From JALYGY01 sp963800975 (GTDB lineage Bacteria; Actinomycetota; Rubrobacteria; Rubrobacterales; Rubrobacteraceae): 19,230 bases of DNA. The translations under genes were made by a program, and so were the position numbers. Shown here in pieces: positions 1 to 7,496 of this stretch. Numbering within the stretch: position 1 is the stretch's first letter; every line of letters starts with the position of its first letter. Below the pieces are notes generated by a model. It had not been told where the DNA came from. It ran no database searches and saw nothing but the letters and a program-made list of their open reading frames with translations. The stretch spans positions 1 through 19,230 of the forward strand of contig CAWDDB010000017.1 of the NCBI GenBank assembly GCA_963800975.1, given 5' to 3'.

Positions 1-1
1 G

Positions 2-46
2 GGTGGCGTCGTGGATCCCCAGTTGGGGAAGGCGTCCGGGACATGA
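2..46 (+). CDS. C-terminal tail of an unidentified upstream gene (partial)
   Basis: The frame beginning at base 2 is open to a TGA at 44-46 and gives 14 residues, GGVVDPQLGKASGT. The stop overlaps an ATG at 43 (ATGA), a common arrangement for translationally coupled genes, so this may be the end of a gene that starts left of the window. The stretch is too short to identify and could be chance. Confidence 0.25.
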   Translation, partial: GGVVDPQLGKASGT

Positions 47-52
47 ATCGTC

Positions 53-349
53 TTGAAGAAGAGAAGGAGATCACCAAAAACAGCGCAAAGCTTCAAGTCC
101 TACGAGATAGCCCTTTATGTCTTCAGCGTGCTGGTCAACCTGATTATCATCGCCCTCATCCTGGTGGGGGCATTGCTACTCGGATACCTCAACGCCCTGG
201 CGGGAGAGCCTCTATCTGGCCCCGCGGTTGATGCGATCCGAGTCACCTTCGTTGCGCTGTTGCTCCTCGTGCCTGGCCTGGTCCTGTATCGGCGACTCAC
301 CCGCACTCGCACACGAGGATCGGCGGTGAGGGTCTCGCCCCGGCAATAA
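53..349 (+). CDS. Small two-helix membrane protein of unknown function
   Basis: Read from a TTG at 53 this gives 98 residues: a basic start (KKRRRSPK), a hydrophobic segment at about residues 19-46, a short polar loop, and a second hydrophobic segment at about 62-81 ending in an Arg-rich tail. This predicts a small inner-membrane protein with both ends in the cytoplasm. I do not recognise the family. The start is uncertain: an ATG at 43 in another frame overlaps a possible upstream stop (ATGA) and reads MNRLEEEKEITKNSAK. If that is the true start, a frameshift lies near base 95-105, in line with the many frameshifts elsewhere in the window. The hydrophobic pattern supports coding; the function is unknown. 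Confidence 0.5.
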   Translation: MKKRRRSPKTAQSFKSYEIALYVFSVLVNLIIIALILVGALLLGYLNALAGEPLSGPAVDAIRVTFVALLLLVPGLVLYRRLTRTRTRGSAVRVSPRQ

Positions 350-1289
350 CCAACATCTACTCCGTGAAAGATCACTTCGCGCGCGGGCTCAACCTCCAAG
401 GGGCCCCGAAATACCTGATCTCCAGCGACGGCAAGCTGCGACACTTCGCCACCTCCAGCTTCGGTACGGCTTCGTGGTCATCACAGCAAGCTGTTCAGGA
501 GACACCCCGGGGGAGCGGGAGGCGCTCGCGTTGACTCCTCGGTCACGAGCGGGGGCACCTGCGGCTCGGCGTGCAGGCTGTCCTATAGCTTTCAGCCCCT
601 ACGTAAGTCCTTTTTGCTGCTCAAAAATTACTCTCACAAGCCAGGGAGTCTGCTGCAGCCGACTTGGCGCATACCTGGCGCCGCCGCGGGCAAAGAGGGA
701 TTGGTCTGCTCACTACCCGGCAATACATCTACAAAGAAGTGGACGTCAGGGAGCTCTTCGAACAAGCGCAGCGGTTCCCGGGGTTCTGGCCGGTCGTTGC
801 CCGGCTTCCCCAATCGCATCCTTTAGCAGTGCATCAACTAAAGGTCTTGTACGACGCCGGGTTTTTCGAAGCATCTGAGGAGAACGCGGTGACCGGAGGA
901 GTCGTGACTACAGAAACCTCACTCGAATCCTGCTCAGCGATCATGTCCAGAGCGAAGTTGGCTTGTGTTCGTTGCTGGAGCGTTCGTCCGATCGCCCCAT
1001 GGCCTTTTGACAACAGCACAACATTAAAAGCCACAGCCGACCCACGACGCTCCTATGTAGAATGCCTCGGGCTACATCACCGCTCCACCACAGCACACCC
1101 CCACACTCACGAGCAACGACACTCGCAAAAATACTGCCGTGCACAACATCACAGTGCCTGCCAGCCTTGGTGCGCATACTTCACCCCATTGGCTGCGTAA
1201 CCGTCTCTGTGTTGCGCCCAACCTTCATCGCTACAAAGCAATCACTCAGACAACCGCTCTCTGGCGATCTCGTCCCACTACTCTTCGTC
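350..1289. other. Eroded stretch with no confident gene
   Basis: About 940 bases without a recognisable gene on either strand, with visibly more A/T-rich patches (for example 600-660 and 1010-1150) than the coding parts. Two readings look protein-like. Frame 352-534 reads NIYSVKDHFARGLNLQGAPK followed by YLISSDGKLRHFA before degenerating. From a GTG at 739 the plus strand reads VDVRELFEQAQRFPGFWPVV, then ARLPQSHPLAVHQLKVLYDA, before losing coding character near 895. Neither could be assigned to a family. The best guess is gene remnants; conventional long open frames here have atypical composition and are not called. Confidence 0.4.
739..894 (+). pseudogene. Possible unidentified gene remnant
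   Basis: A GTG at 739 opens about 52 residues with a natural protein look: VDVRELFEQAQRFPGFWPVV at the start and a later HPLAVHQLKVLYDAGFFEA. The frame stays open to 1200, but residues beyond about 895 are rich in Cys, Ser, Thr and His with no coding character, suggesting a break or fusion to non-coding DNA. No family is recognised and no clear ribosome-binding site is seen. Confidence 0.25.
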
Positions 1290-1766
1290 CGCAAGGCCTC
1301 GCGCAATTTCTGCTCCTGCTCCTCCGGCAGGTTGGTGGAGATGATTTTGAAGTCGTTGGCCTTCGGCTCGTCCACAACCTGTCTACAGCCGTCGCCCCGC
1401 TGGTGCGTGCACACAGCGCCCAGGCGCCTGGCGCTCACCTTATCGCGCCCCTGCTTTCTGAAATCGCCGTCTATCCCAACGTCGGCCAACAGCGTTTATC
1501 GTGCCCGTCCCGGCGCCTATGGCGGCACCCAGGAAGGGCAGAAGAAGATCAGCCCAAACAGGAAACCCAGAAAGCGCCCCAGGTGGCGCCTGCGCCTGCG
1601 GTGCGTGAAGCTGGCGGGATTTTGGCTTCTTGTTGCCCAGGGGCCAGCTCACCACCGCCGCGTCCTCCAGGGTGATCATCTCCCACTCCTGCAGGCCCTG
1701 CAGGGCCATGAGTACCCTGTCCGCCCCGTTCGGATCGTCGAACTTCAGTACCGATAGCGTCGCCAC
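1290..1766 (-). pseudogene. Frameshifted DUF1269-type membrane protein
   Basis: The minus strand starts with GTG at 1766, preceded by AGGAG, and reads MATLSVLKFDDPNGADRVLM through AAVVSWPLGNKKPKSRQLH. This is typical of the N-terminus of DUF1269 proteins, small membrane-associated proteins of unknown role. By changing frame the rest can be followed: a glycine-rich membrane hairpin (GATWGAFWGFLFGLIFF then LPFLGAAIGAGTGTINA), then LADVGIDGDFRKQ, a Ser/Thr-Gly segment, and the conserved tail DFKIISTNLPEEQEQKLREA. At least four frame changes are needed and they fit single-base losses. No full-length product can be made as written. The right family is fairly sure; whether the breaks are biological is not. 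Confidence 0.7.
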
Positions 1767-1876
1767 TCGCGCCGCTCCTTATCTGGTCGCCTCTATTAGA
1801 ATGCGATACGTCGCCTCGGGGCCGATTCGCGACGGAGGGGACCTCCCTCCGATGTTGACATTAGAGCTTACTGGGC

Positions 1877-2137
1877 TCATCTGAGTCCGCTCTGCTGGCG
1901 CTGGACGTACTCGGCCACGTCGGCGAGTGCCCGCAAACCTTGCCCGAGCGCGATCGGCCAGCTGGCGAACAGGACAGCCAGAGGCCCACCGATAAAGAGG
2001 AAACCCACGCCCTCCCAGAAGGTCGGCGCTGCGAAGACGGCGAAGATCGTCCCGATCACGACGAAAATAACACCCAAGATCCCGACGAACATCAGCACCG
2101 TCGACCATGGCCTGAGTGTCCCGTAGCCCTCGCCCAT
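1877..2137 (-). CDS. Small membrane protein, unknown function
   Basis: This is an intact 86-residue frame. The ATG at 2137 follows a strong ribosome-binding site (GGGAGGAGAG) about 6 bases upstream, which decides the start over an in-frame codon 13 residues further up. Two hydrophobic segments are visible: about residues 12-33 (STVLMFVGILGVIFVVIGTI) and 38-62 (FWEGVGFLFIGGPLAVLFAS), followed by an amphipathic ALADVAEYVQRQ tail. It is probably an inner-membrane protein with a short cytoplasmic C-terminus. I do not recognise a named family. It lies 110 bases downstream of the start of the broken DUF1269 gene, on the same strand, so the two could once have been co-transcribed. Confidence 0.7.
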   Translation of the reverse strand: MGEGYGTLRPWSTVLMFVGILGVIFVVIGTIFAVFAAPTFWEGVGFLFIGGPLAVLFASWPIALGQGLRALADVAEYVQRQQSGLR

Positions 2138-2385
2138 CTCGCTCTCCTCCCGTTGCCGGTGTTTTGCGGTGTTCACCTAGCCTAAGGCACGGTAGGGTAT
2201 TCCATCTCGCCCACAGCAGATTCCCCCTCAAGAAATCACACCAGAACTTCTTGAACTTCTGAGAACTACGTAAAGGCGAACCTGGGACTTGCGCTACACC
2301 TTCATCAATTCGAAGAGCCTCACGCCACCCTCGCTCGGCATGACGCTGAACGTGAAGCTATATTAGGGTTCGCGATTGCGCATCT

Positions 2386-2625
2386 ATGTCAGGAAATCAG
2401 ACTTTGCACGCGGCGGCCTACTGGCTTCTGGACGCTTTGAGGAGGAAGCTTGTGGCAAGGGGAGCGCGGCGGATGCAACTGGACACCCTGAGGCTCGGTC
2501 TCATCAAGATCGGAGGCAGGGTCAGGGAACTCCTCGCGAAGGTAAGGCTGCATCTGGCATCGGGGCATCCGGGGCAAAGTTTGTGGCACGCTCTTTCGAG
2601 AGCCTTCGAAGGCGTTCATGAATAA
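2386..2625 (+). mobile_element. IS1380-type transposase, C-terminal remnant
   Basis: The frame gives 79 residues. It begins at NQTLHAAAYWLLDALRRKL, matches the LLLSAAAYVLM-type region of IS1380 family DDE transposases, and continues with DTLRLGLIKIGGRVRELLAK and VRLHLASGHPGQSLWHAL, the conserved end of that family. The usual protein is over 400 residues, so the N-terminal domain and the catalytic DDE core are missing. The stop at 2625 probably is the natural C-terminus. No terminal inverted repeats were found on either side, so this is a dead remnant, not a mobile unit. Confidence 0.7.
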
Positions 2626-2732
2626 TCCGGGCTAGTACCCTTCCAGGAACCGTTCGGCACGGCTGCCCGTTCGCCAGGAACGCGTCGCGGGGTAGAATCC
2701 GGGTCTGAAATCTCCGATCCGAAAGACGCCGC

Positions 2733-3630
2733 ATGATAGAGACGACACGACCAGACACAGATGGCGTCATCCAGGTGCGGGCGCGGATGGAAGGCAACCC
2801 GGACTCCCCGATCCTTTCGAGCGGGTCGCTCGGTTGGAACGGCCTGATCGCGGAGCGCTTCCGCCACGCGCCGGCCGAGCACCGGTTTCCTCCCCTCCCT
2901 GAGAACACAGTCTCACTGTATCTGGGTCAGCCTGTGCGTTCGGTAAGGTGGTCCGGCGACGTAGTCCACGAGGGGCCCACCTCGGAGGGCGACGTGACGG
3001 TGAAGGCCGCCGGGCAGCCGGTGGGCTGGCACTTCGACGACGACGTGGACCTGCTGGTGATGCGCTTCGCGCCGGAGTTCCTCCACCGCGTGGCCGAGGA
3101 GAACGACCTCAACCCCGACGCGGTGGAGCTTCGCACCAGCGTGGATCGGCGCGACGACGCGGTGCGGCACATTGGCCTCGCGATGCTCGCCGAGATGGAG
3201 TCCGGAGGGACGGGCGGCAGGGTCTACGGCGAGGCCCTCGCCACCGCGCTCGCCACGCACCTTTTGCGCAACCACGGCGCCTCCGTGCAGTCCGTGGCCA
3301 ACCGCGAGGGCGGCCTGCACAGAAGCGCGCTCGGGCGCGTGACCGACTTCGTAAACGACAACCTCTCTTTGGACCCTGGGCTCTCCGGGATCGCGCAGGT
3401 ACCCGAACCTGAGCCGGTACCACTTCTCCAGGCAGTTCGAGAACACTAGACCGGCCTCTCGCCGCACCAGTATGTGATCCAGCGCAGGGGTAAAGCGGCC
3501 GGGAGCTGCTCTGGGCACCGACCTCTCCGTGGGCAACGTCGCTAGCGCGGTCGGCTTTCTTCATTTCAGCCACCTCGCCTACCATACCAGGCGCCTCTTC
3601 GGCGTCCCTCCTTCCACGCTTCGCCGGTAG
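2733..3630 (+). pseudogene. AraC-family regulator, frameshifted in its HTH domain
   Basis: From the ATG at 2733 about 220 residues stay in frame. They form a β-rich N-terminal sensor region (MIETTRPDTDGVIQVRARME onward) and the linker RVTDFVNDNLSLDPGLSGIA that opens the AraC/XylS DNA-binding domain. The two helix-turn-helix units are then spread over other frames: LSRYHFSRQFEN at about 3409, LSPHQYVIQRR at 3456, and LGTDLSVGNVASAVGF with HFSHLAYHTRRLFGVPPSTL from 3511 to a TAG at 3628. At least three indels are needed, of both signs (+1, -1, +1). Joined, the length is about 299 residues, normal for the family. It lies just upstream of the SDR gene on the same strand and may have regulated it. 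Confidence 0.8.
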
Positions 3631-3660
3631 GCGCACTAACCGAGAAGTTTCATCGCCCTG

Positions 3661-3693
3661 AAGATCTTGGACCGTTCCAAAGAGCAAGATCTT
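3661..3693. promoter_or_regulatory. Paired AAGATCTT palindromes upstream of the SDR gene
   Basis: The self-complementary octamer AAGATCTT occurs at 3661-3668 and again at 3686-3693, with centres 25 bases apart. The pair sits in the 165-base gap between the AraC-type gene and the SDR start at 3795. The spacing would suit two sites on nearly the same face of the helix. An operator role is inference. Confidence 0.3.
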
Positions 3694-3794
3694 TCCTCAA
3701 AGACGGCAAATTCTTGAGCGCCCCTACGTCCTTTTGCAAGATGGGATATTTCTATCAGGTAATTTGATCTCGAAACGCAAAGGAAGGAAACACC

Positions 3795-4537
3795 ATGGAC
3801 ACCACACCCACCCGCATCACGCCGCTGCATGACCGGCGGATCCGGCGGCATCGGCCGCGTCACCTCGGAACGTCTGGCCCGGGACAGCATCGCCGTCGCG
3901 GTGCACTACGCCGGTAACAAGGCCAGGGCCAACGGGGTCGTCGAGGCAATCGCCTCCTCCGGTGGACAGGCAGTGGCCGTCGGTGGCAACGTCGCGGACG
4001 AGCAGGCCATGATCGAAGCCTTCGATGCCGTCGAGCAGAAGGTCTCGGCGGGATCGACGTCGTCGTGCACACCGCCGGGCGGATCATCCTCGGCCCCCTA
4101 GCCGATTTCGACCTCGACGAGCTGGACAGCATGGTCCGCACCAACCTACGCGGCACCTTCGTGGTCAACCAGCTCGCCGCGAGGCGGGTTCGTGAGGGCG
4201 GCGCGATCGTCAATTTCTCCTCCTCGGTGGTGAAGCTGGCACAGCCGACCTACGCTCCCTACGCGGCCACCAAGGGCGCGGTGGAGGCGATAGGCTTGAT
4301 CCTGGCCCGCGAACTCCGGGGCCGCGACGTGACGGTCAACGCAGTAGCCCCGGTCCAACCGCGACCCCGCTGTTCTTGGACGACAAAGACCAGGAGACCG
4401 TCGACCGGATAGCGGGCATGAACCCCATGGAACGGCTGGGCGAGCCGGAGGACATCGCCAAAACAGTGGCGTTCCTGGCGGGGCCGGGTCGCTGGGTCAA
4501 CGGCCAGACCATCTACGCCAACGGTGGCGCCATCTAG
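3795..4537 (+). pseudogene. Short-chain dehydrogenase/reductase (SDR), frameshifted
   Basis: The ATG at 3795 follows AAAGGAAGG. The classical SDR layout can be read over four frames: MDTTPTRITPL, then the cofactor-binding TGGSGGIG near 3832, then VVVHTAGRIILGPLADFDLD (position of the NNAG motif), then NLRGTFVVNQ, the Ser region IVNFSSSVVKLAQPT, the catalytic YAATK (Y-x-x-x-K), NAVAPGPTATPLF, and the usual end RWVNGQTIYANGGAI at a TAG in 4535-4537. Frame changes occur near 3828 (+1), 4050 (-1) and 4352 (-1; CCGGT where CCGGGT is expected). The joined length, about 247 residues, is normal. The substrate cannot be told. All motifs survive, so this is either a very young pseudogene or an intact gene with sequencing indels. 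Confidence 0.8.
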
Positions 4538-4595
4538 GGCGCTTGCCGGCACCAACCCATAAATTGGACGGACGAAGGAAGCGGAGGACTGGATC

Positions 4596-4739
4596 ATGAG
4601 CAAGGTCATCGTCATCAGCGGGGCCGGCAGCGGGTTCGGCGCGCTCAGCGCCCGCGCCCTCGCCGACCCTCGCCGCCCCCTCCCCCCTCCCCCACCCTCC
4701 CCCCCTCCTTCTCCCTCCCCGGACCTCAATCGACCCTGA
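4596..4739 (+). pseudogene. Truncated SDR, N-terminal 24 residues only
   Basis: The ATG at 4596, with GGAGGA upstream, opens MSKVIVISGAGSGFGALSAR ALAD, a clear Rossmann start of an SDR with the TGxxxGxG-type cofactor loop (here SGAGSGFG). Directly after ALAD the frame enters a C-rich tract that encodes mostly Pro and Ser and stops at 4737-4739. A normal SDR would carry on for another 200 or more residues, and none of it is found nearby. It lies 58 bases downstream of the first SDR. The truncation point coincides with the start of the low-complexity DNA. Confidence 0.65.
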
Positions 4740-4775
4740 TCCCCGCCGCCGCAACCAACCTTCGCCCCCCCCCCC
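4675..4775. repeat. C-rich low-complexity tract with potential G-quadruplex strand
   Basis: Bases 4675-4720 are nearly pure C and T, with many runs of three to seven C. A run of eleven C follows at 4765-4775. The minus strand therefore carries well over four closely spaced runs of three or more G, enough for an intramolecular G-quadruplex. Nothing similar is seen elsewhere in the window. The tract cuts the SDR gene that begins at 4596. Confidence 0.6.
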
Positions 4776-4907
4776 ACGCCGGGACCATCCCTTCCGCTAT
4801 CATACGCCGGATAGCACAGGCCAAAGGCAGGAGACCCGCATGCGCACCGGAGCGTCGGTCGCCGGGCGTCACCACAGGATCGGGGGGACATTGGAGGTTA
4901 AGGAGGT

Positions 4908-5314
4908 CTCCACGAAGAAGAGGTTCGCGCCGTCTCCCCGTTGTGCTCCGACTCAGGACGCACCTTAGCGAGGAGGAGCTGGTCTCCGCCGTGGGGAGGA
5001 TGCGCCTGGAGGAGGGGTACCGGCTCTCGCCGCCCACGACGACGGGGGAGACGAGCCGGTTGGGGCGGCGGGCTTCCGCGTCTACGAGATGCTGGCGTAC
5101 GGCAAGATCCTGTACGTCGACGGCATGGTGACCGCCGGGACGCCCGCTCGGGCGGCGTCGGGAAGGCGCTGCTCGGTTTGCTCGAAAGGGAGGCGAGGCG
5201 CGCGGGCTGCACCGGGCTGCACCTCGACTCCGGGTGCAGCGCGCGCGGGCGCACCGCTTCTACTTCCGGGAGGGGATGGCGATCTACAACTTCCACTTCG
5301 CGAAAGCGTCCTGA
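4908..5314 (+). pseudogene. GNAT N-acetyltransferase, frameshifted
   Basis: A GNAT acetyltransferase can be followed over four frames: VVLRLRTHLSEEELVSAVGR MRLEEGYRL, then EPVGAAGFRVYEMLAYGKIL YVDGMVTAG, then the acetyl-CoA pyrophosphate loop RSGGVGKALLGLLEREARRA GCTGLHLDSG, then RAHRFYFREGMAIYNFHFAK and a TGA at 5312-5314. Three successive single-base losses explain the changes, at about 5035, 5148 and 5232, all in G/C-rich runs. The start is unclear: a strong AAGGAGG at about 4899 is not followed by ATG, GTG or TTG at a proper distance. The final domain order and length, about 130-140 residues, are normal for GNAT. The acceptor substrate is unknown. Confidence 0.7.
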
Positions 5315-5418
5315 GGACGGACCCGGGGGGCCCGGGGAATCCCTGCCGCAAGAGCGGACGGCGCCGCGCGAGGCGGCCGGAACGCGAACCCGGTCGCCTG
5401 CAGAAAGGAAGCGTTGTT

Positions 5419-6375
5419 GTGAGTGACCGCGAAGGATCGGCGCGAGAGCGGGCGAAGGAACGGACCATCTACAAGGCTTACGGGGCCGGGGCCGCCTTCG
5501 TGGACGGACGGTTCGTGCCGGTGGGCGAGGCGCGGATTCCGATTCTGGACTGGGGCTTCTTGAGCTCGGACGCCACCTACGATGTCGCCCACGTCTGGCG
5601 CGGCTCCTTTTTCCGCCTGGAGGACCACTTGAGCCGCTTCGAGCGGGGGATGGCGAAGCTGCGCATGCGCCAGCCGTACGGGCGCGACGAGATGCGGGAG
5701 ATACTCGTGGAGTGCGCGCGCCTGAGCGGCCTGCGCGACGCCTACGCGGAGGTCGTCTGCACCCGCGGCGTGCCCAAGCCCGGCTCTAGAGACCCGCGCG
5801 AGTGCGAGAACCGCTTCTACGCCTTCGTCGTGCCCTTCGTCTGGATCGCCGACCCCGAAAAGCAAGAGGCGGGCCTGCAAGCCACCGTCAGCCGCGTCGA
5901 GCGCATCCGGCCGGAGTCGGTCGACCCGACCGTGAAGAACTACCACTGGCTCGACCTGACGGCCGGACTCTTCGAGGCCTACGACCGCGGCGGGGAGACT
6001 GTGATCCTGGTGGACGCGGCGGGCAACGCCGTGGAGGGGCCGGGGTTCAACCTCTTCGCCGTCGCGGACGGGGGCATCCGCACGCCCGAGGTCGGCGTGC
6101 TGGAGGGCGTCACGCGCAAGACGATAATAGAGTTGGCGAACGGGCTCGGCTTACCCGTCGAAGAGCGGGCGGTCCCGGCCGAGGAGCTTAGGAGCGCAGA
6201 CGAGGTGTTCGTCACCAGCACGGCGGGCGGGGTCATGCCGATCACCGCCATCGATGGCGAGGCCGTGGCCGACGGAAGTCCCGGGCCCACGACCCTGCGG
6301 CTGCGCGAGGCATACTGGGAGGCGCACGAGGACCCCCGCTTCGCCACGCCCGTCGAGTACGACCGACCGGGTTAG
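5419..6375 (+). CDS. Fold-type IV PLP aminotransferase, (R)-amine transaminase-like
   Basis: An intact 318-residue enzyme from a GTG at 5419, with AAAGGAAG about 8 bases upstream; the frame is open far to the left, but that part is the neighbouring GNAT. It should transfer an amino group using pyridoxal phosphate in the cytoplasm. Family features: PILDWGFLSSDATYDV at about residues 41-56, RGSFFRLEDHLSRFE, then SVDPTVKNYHWLDL, in which Lys173 is the expected Schiff-base lysine, GLFEAYDRGG, the PLP-binding EGPGFNLFAV, VLEGVTRKTIIELA, and TSTAGGVMPITAIDG. The residues around the lysine, the GLFEAxDRG run and the TAGGxMPIT motif resemble fungal and bacterial (R)-selective amine transaminases more than typical BCAT or D-alanine enzymes. 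That assignment comes from remembered motifs; a branched-chain or D-amino acid substrate remains possible. Codon use is normal and no frameshift is seen. Confidence 0.85.
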   Translation: MSDREGSARERAKERTIYKAYGAGAAFVDGRFVPVGEARIPILDWGFLSSDATYDVAHVWRGSFFRLEDHLSRFERGMAKLRMRQPYGRDEMREILVECARLSGLRDAYAEVVCTRGVPKPGSRDPRECENRFYAFVVPFVWIADPEKQEAGLQATVSRVERIRPESVDPTVKNYHWLDLTAGLFEAYDRGGETVILVDAAGNAVEGPGFNLFAVADGGIRTPEVGVLEGVTRKTIIELANGLGLPVEERAVPAEELRSADEVFVTSTAGGVMPITAIDGEAVADGSPGPTTLRLREAYWEAHEDPRFATPVEYDRPG

Positions 6376-6380
6376 GCACC

Positions 6381-6396
6381 CCGGAGGACCCTCCGG
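6381..6396. terminator. GC-rich hairpin after the aminotransferase gene
   Basis: CCGGAGGACCCTCCGG begins 5 bases after the TAG at 6375. It folds as a 6-bp stem with a 4-base loop. No T-run follows, so a terminator role is only suggested by its position. Confidence 0.35.
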
Positions 6397-6426
6397 CGGC
6401 CTCTCGGACGGCTCGCGCCACGAGGT

Positions 6427-6573
6427 CTACAAGAGGTGCTTCGACCCCGAGGCCCCCGCCGGGGAACTCGGCGGGGGCGAGACGCTCTTCTCGCCCGCAT
6501 CATCGAGGAGCCGCTCGACGATCGCGCGGCCTAGGCTGCGGCCCCCTCCCGTCACCACGTAGGAGCGGCTCAT
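6427..6573 (-). pseudogene. SDR N-terminal fragment
   Basis: On the minus strand the ATG at 6573, with GAGAGGGGAAGC upstream, opens MSRSYVVTGGGRSLGRAIVE RLLDDAGE. This is the start of a short-chain dehydrogenase with the TGGGRSLG cofactor loop. After about 28 residues the reading turns into a Pro/Ser-rich tail without family resemblance and stops at 6427. The remaining catalytic part (Y-x-x-x-K) is absent nearby. It is the third SDR start in the window and the second that is cut off within its first Rossmann unit. Confidence 0.6.
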
Positions 6574-6916
6574 GCTTCCCCTCTCGTCTAAATCTGACAC
6601 CCAGCGAACTCCCGCGCGGGTGCCGCTACGTTAAGGACGCCAAGAGCACGCACCCGCCGTTCCCGGGTCGGCCCTCGGATACCGGACATAACGGCGAGGT
6701 TGATCGTTATCCGCCCGGATTCTGCCACTCTCAAAACGGACATGTGTAGCGTCGGCTGTGGCTAGGTTTGCCCCGGAGACCTCGCCAACAACCCCGCAAT
6801 GCCCGGGCGGAGCGAGAGTTGGCAGGAACCGTCGTCGTCGACGGCAGCCGAGTGGCGCCGTGGGATGCGGCTGTGAAGCACCACTCGGACCCCGTTCGTC
6901 CGGTCGCCAACTCCCA
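6574..6916. other. Intergenic stretch, no gene seen
   Basis: No frame here has recognisable protein character. TCTAAATCTGACACCC near 6588 and TCTCAAAACGGACATG near 6730 end in GACA-type sequences reminiscent of insertion-sequence termini (TGTC... on the other strand). They lie in the same orientation, and no transposase is between them, so no element is called. The first 20 bases contain the ribosome-binding site of the SDR fragment. Confidence 0.3.
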
Positions 6917-7369
6917 CTAGACGAGCTGCTTGCGCATGAAGACTCGCCGGTAGCCCTCGTCGAGCTTGCGCTCCGTCTCCTCGAAGCCCAGCTTCGCGTA
7001 GATGGCGACGTTCTCGCGCATCTTCTCGTTGGTATAGAGTCGGATCTCCGGCAACCCGTCCTTTCTGGCCCCTGCTTCCGCGAAGGCCATCAGCTCGCGC
7101 CCGAGGCCTTTCCCCTGATGGTCCGGCGCGACGGCCACGTTGCCCACGAACAGGTGGTCCTCGGCCGGCCTCATCACCAGCACCCCGAGCACCTCTTCCC
7201 CCTCGACCGACGCCCACACCTCTCCGGCGCCGATGAGGGCGGCGTAGTCTTCGAGCATCGGCGCGGGCTCTTTGCCTATGCGCTCGACGTACTTGGCGTA
7301 GGACGCCCGCACCAGGTCGCCGATCGCCGCAGCGTCCTCGGGCCCGGCCGGCCGTATGCTCCGTGCCAA
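6917..7369 (-). CDS. GNAT family N-acetyltransferase
   Basis: An intact 150-residue acetyltransferase read from a TTG at 7369. GGAGG lies 7 bases upstream, and the family homology begins right there (ARSIRPAGPEDAAAIGDLVR), so this start is preferred over an in-frame codon 30 residues upstream. Features in order: N-terminal β1-α1, VWASVEGEEVLGVLVM, the core HLFVGNVAVAPDHQGKGLGR in which QGKGLG is the acetyl-CoA pyrophosphate loop (Q/R-x-x-G-x-G/A), LMAFAEAGARKDG, and the C-terminal YTNEKMRENVAIYAKLGFEE motif shared by many GNATs. It transfers acetyl from acetyl-CoA to an amine. The substrate cannot be told. It lies downstream of a decayed GNAT on the same strand. Confidence 0.85.
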   Translation of the reverse strand: MARSIRPAGPEDAAAIGDLVRASYAKYVERIGKEPAPMLEDYAALIGAGEVWASVEGEEVLGVLVMRPAEDHLFVGNVAVAPDHQGKGLGRELMAFAEAGARKDGLPEIRLYTNEKMRENVAIYAKLGFEETERKLDEGYRRVFMRKQLV

Positions 7370-7496
7370 AGTCTTCCTCCTTCGAAGGGCGCCGCACGGG
7401 ACGGTAAGGATGCCACGACCCGCGGTTTGCGGCCAGTTCTTCAGTTTGCGTCTTTTCACCGCGGAAGGGCGTTCTACCGTTCCTGGCTCCGCGCGG

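Noticed and set aside
1062..1757. A 231-codon plus-strand frame.
   Set aside because: It overlaps the DUF1269-type remnant on the other strand and is rich in Pro, Arg, Ser and His without any domain pattern.
2290..2372. A short plus-strand reading WDLRYTFINSKSLTPPSLGM TLNVKLY ending in an aromatic residue, like the end of an outer-membrane β-barrel.
   Set aside because: Only 28 codons, bounded by a stop upstream, with no start or ribosome-binding site, and the organism looks like a monoderm actinomycete. Chance is more likely.
2948..3412. A long Arg-rich frame inside the AraC-type gene, and similar Arg-rich frames across 5,800-6,190 and 13,964-14,596.
   Set aside because: They are shadows of real genes in GC-rich DNA, with skewed Arg/Gly/Ala content and no recognisable family.
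6588..6746. GACA-type ends resembling insertion-sequence termini.
   Set aside because: Same orientation, imperfect, only about 150 bases apart and with no transposase between them.
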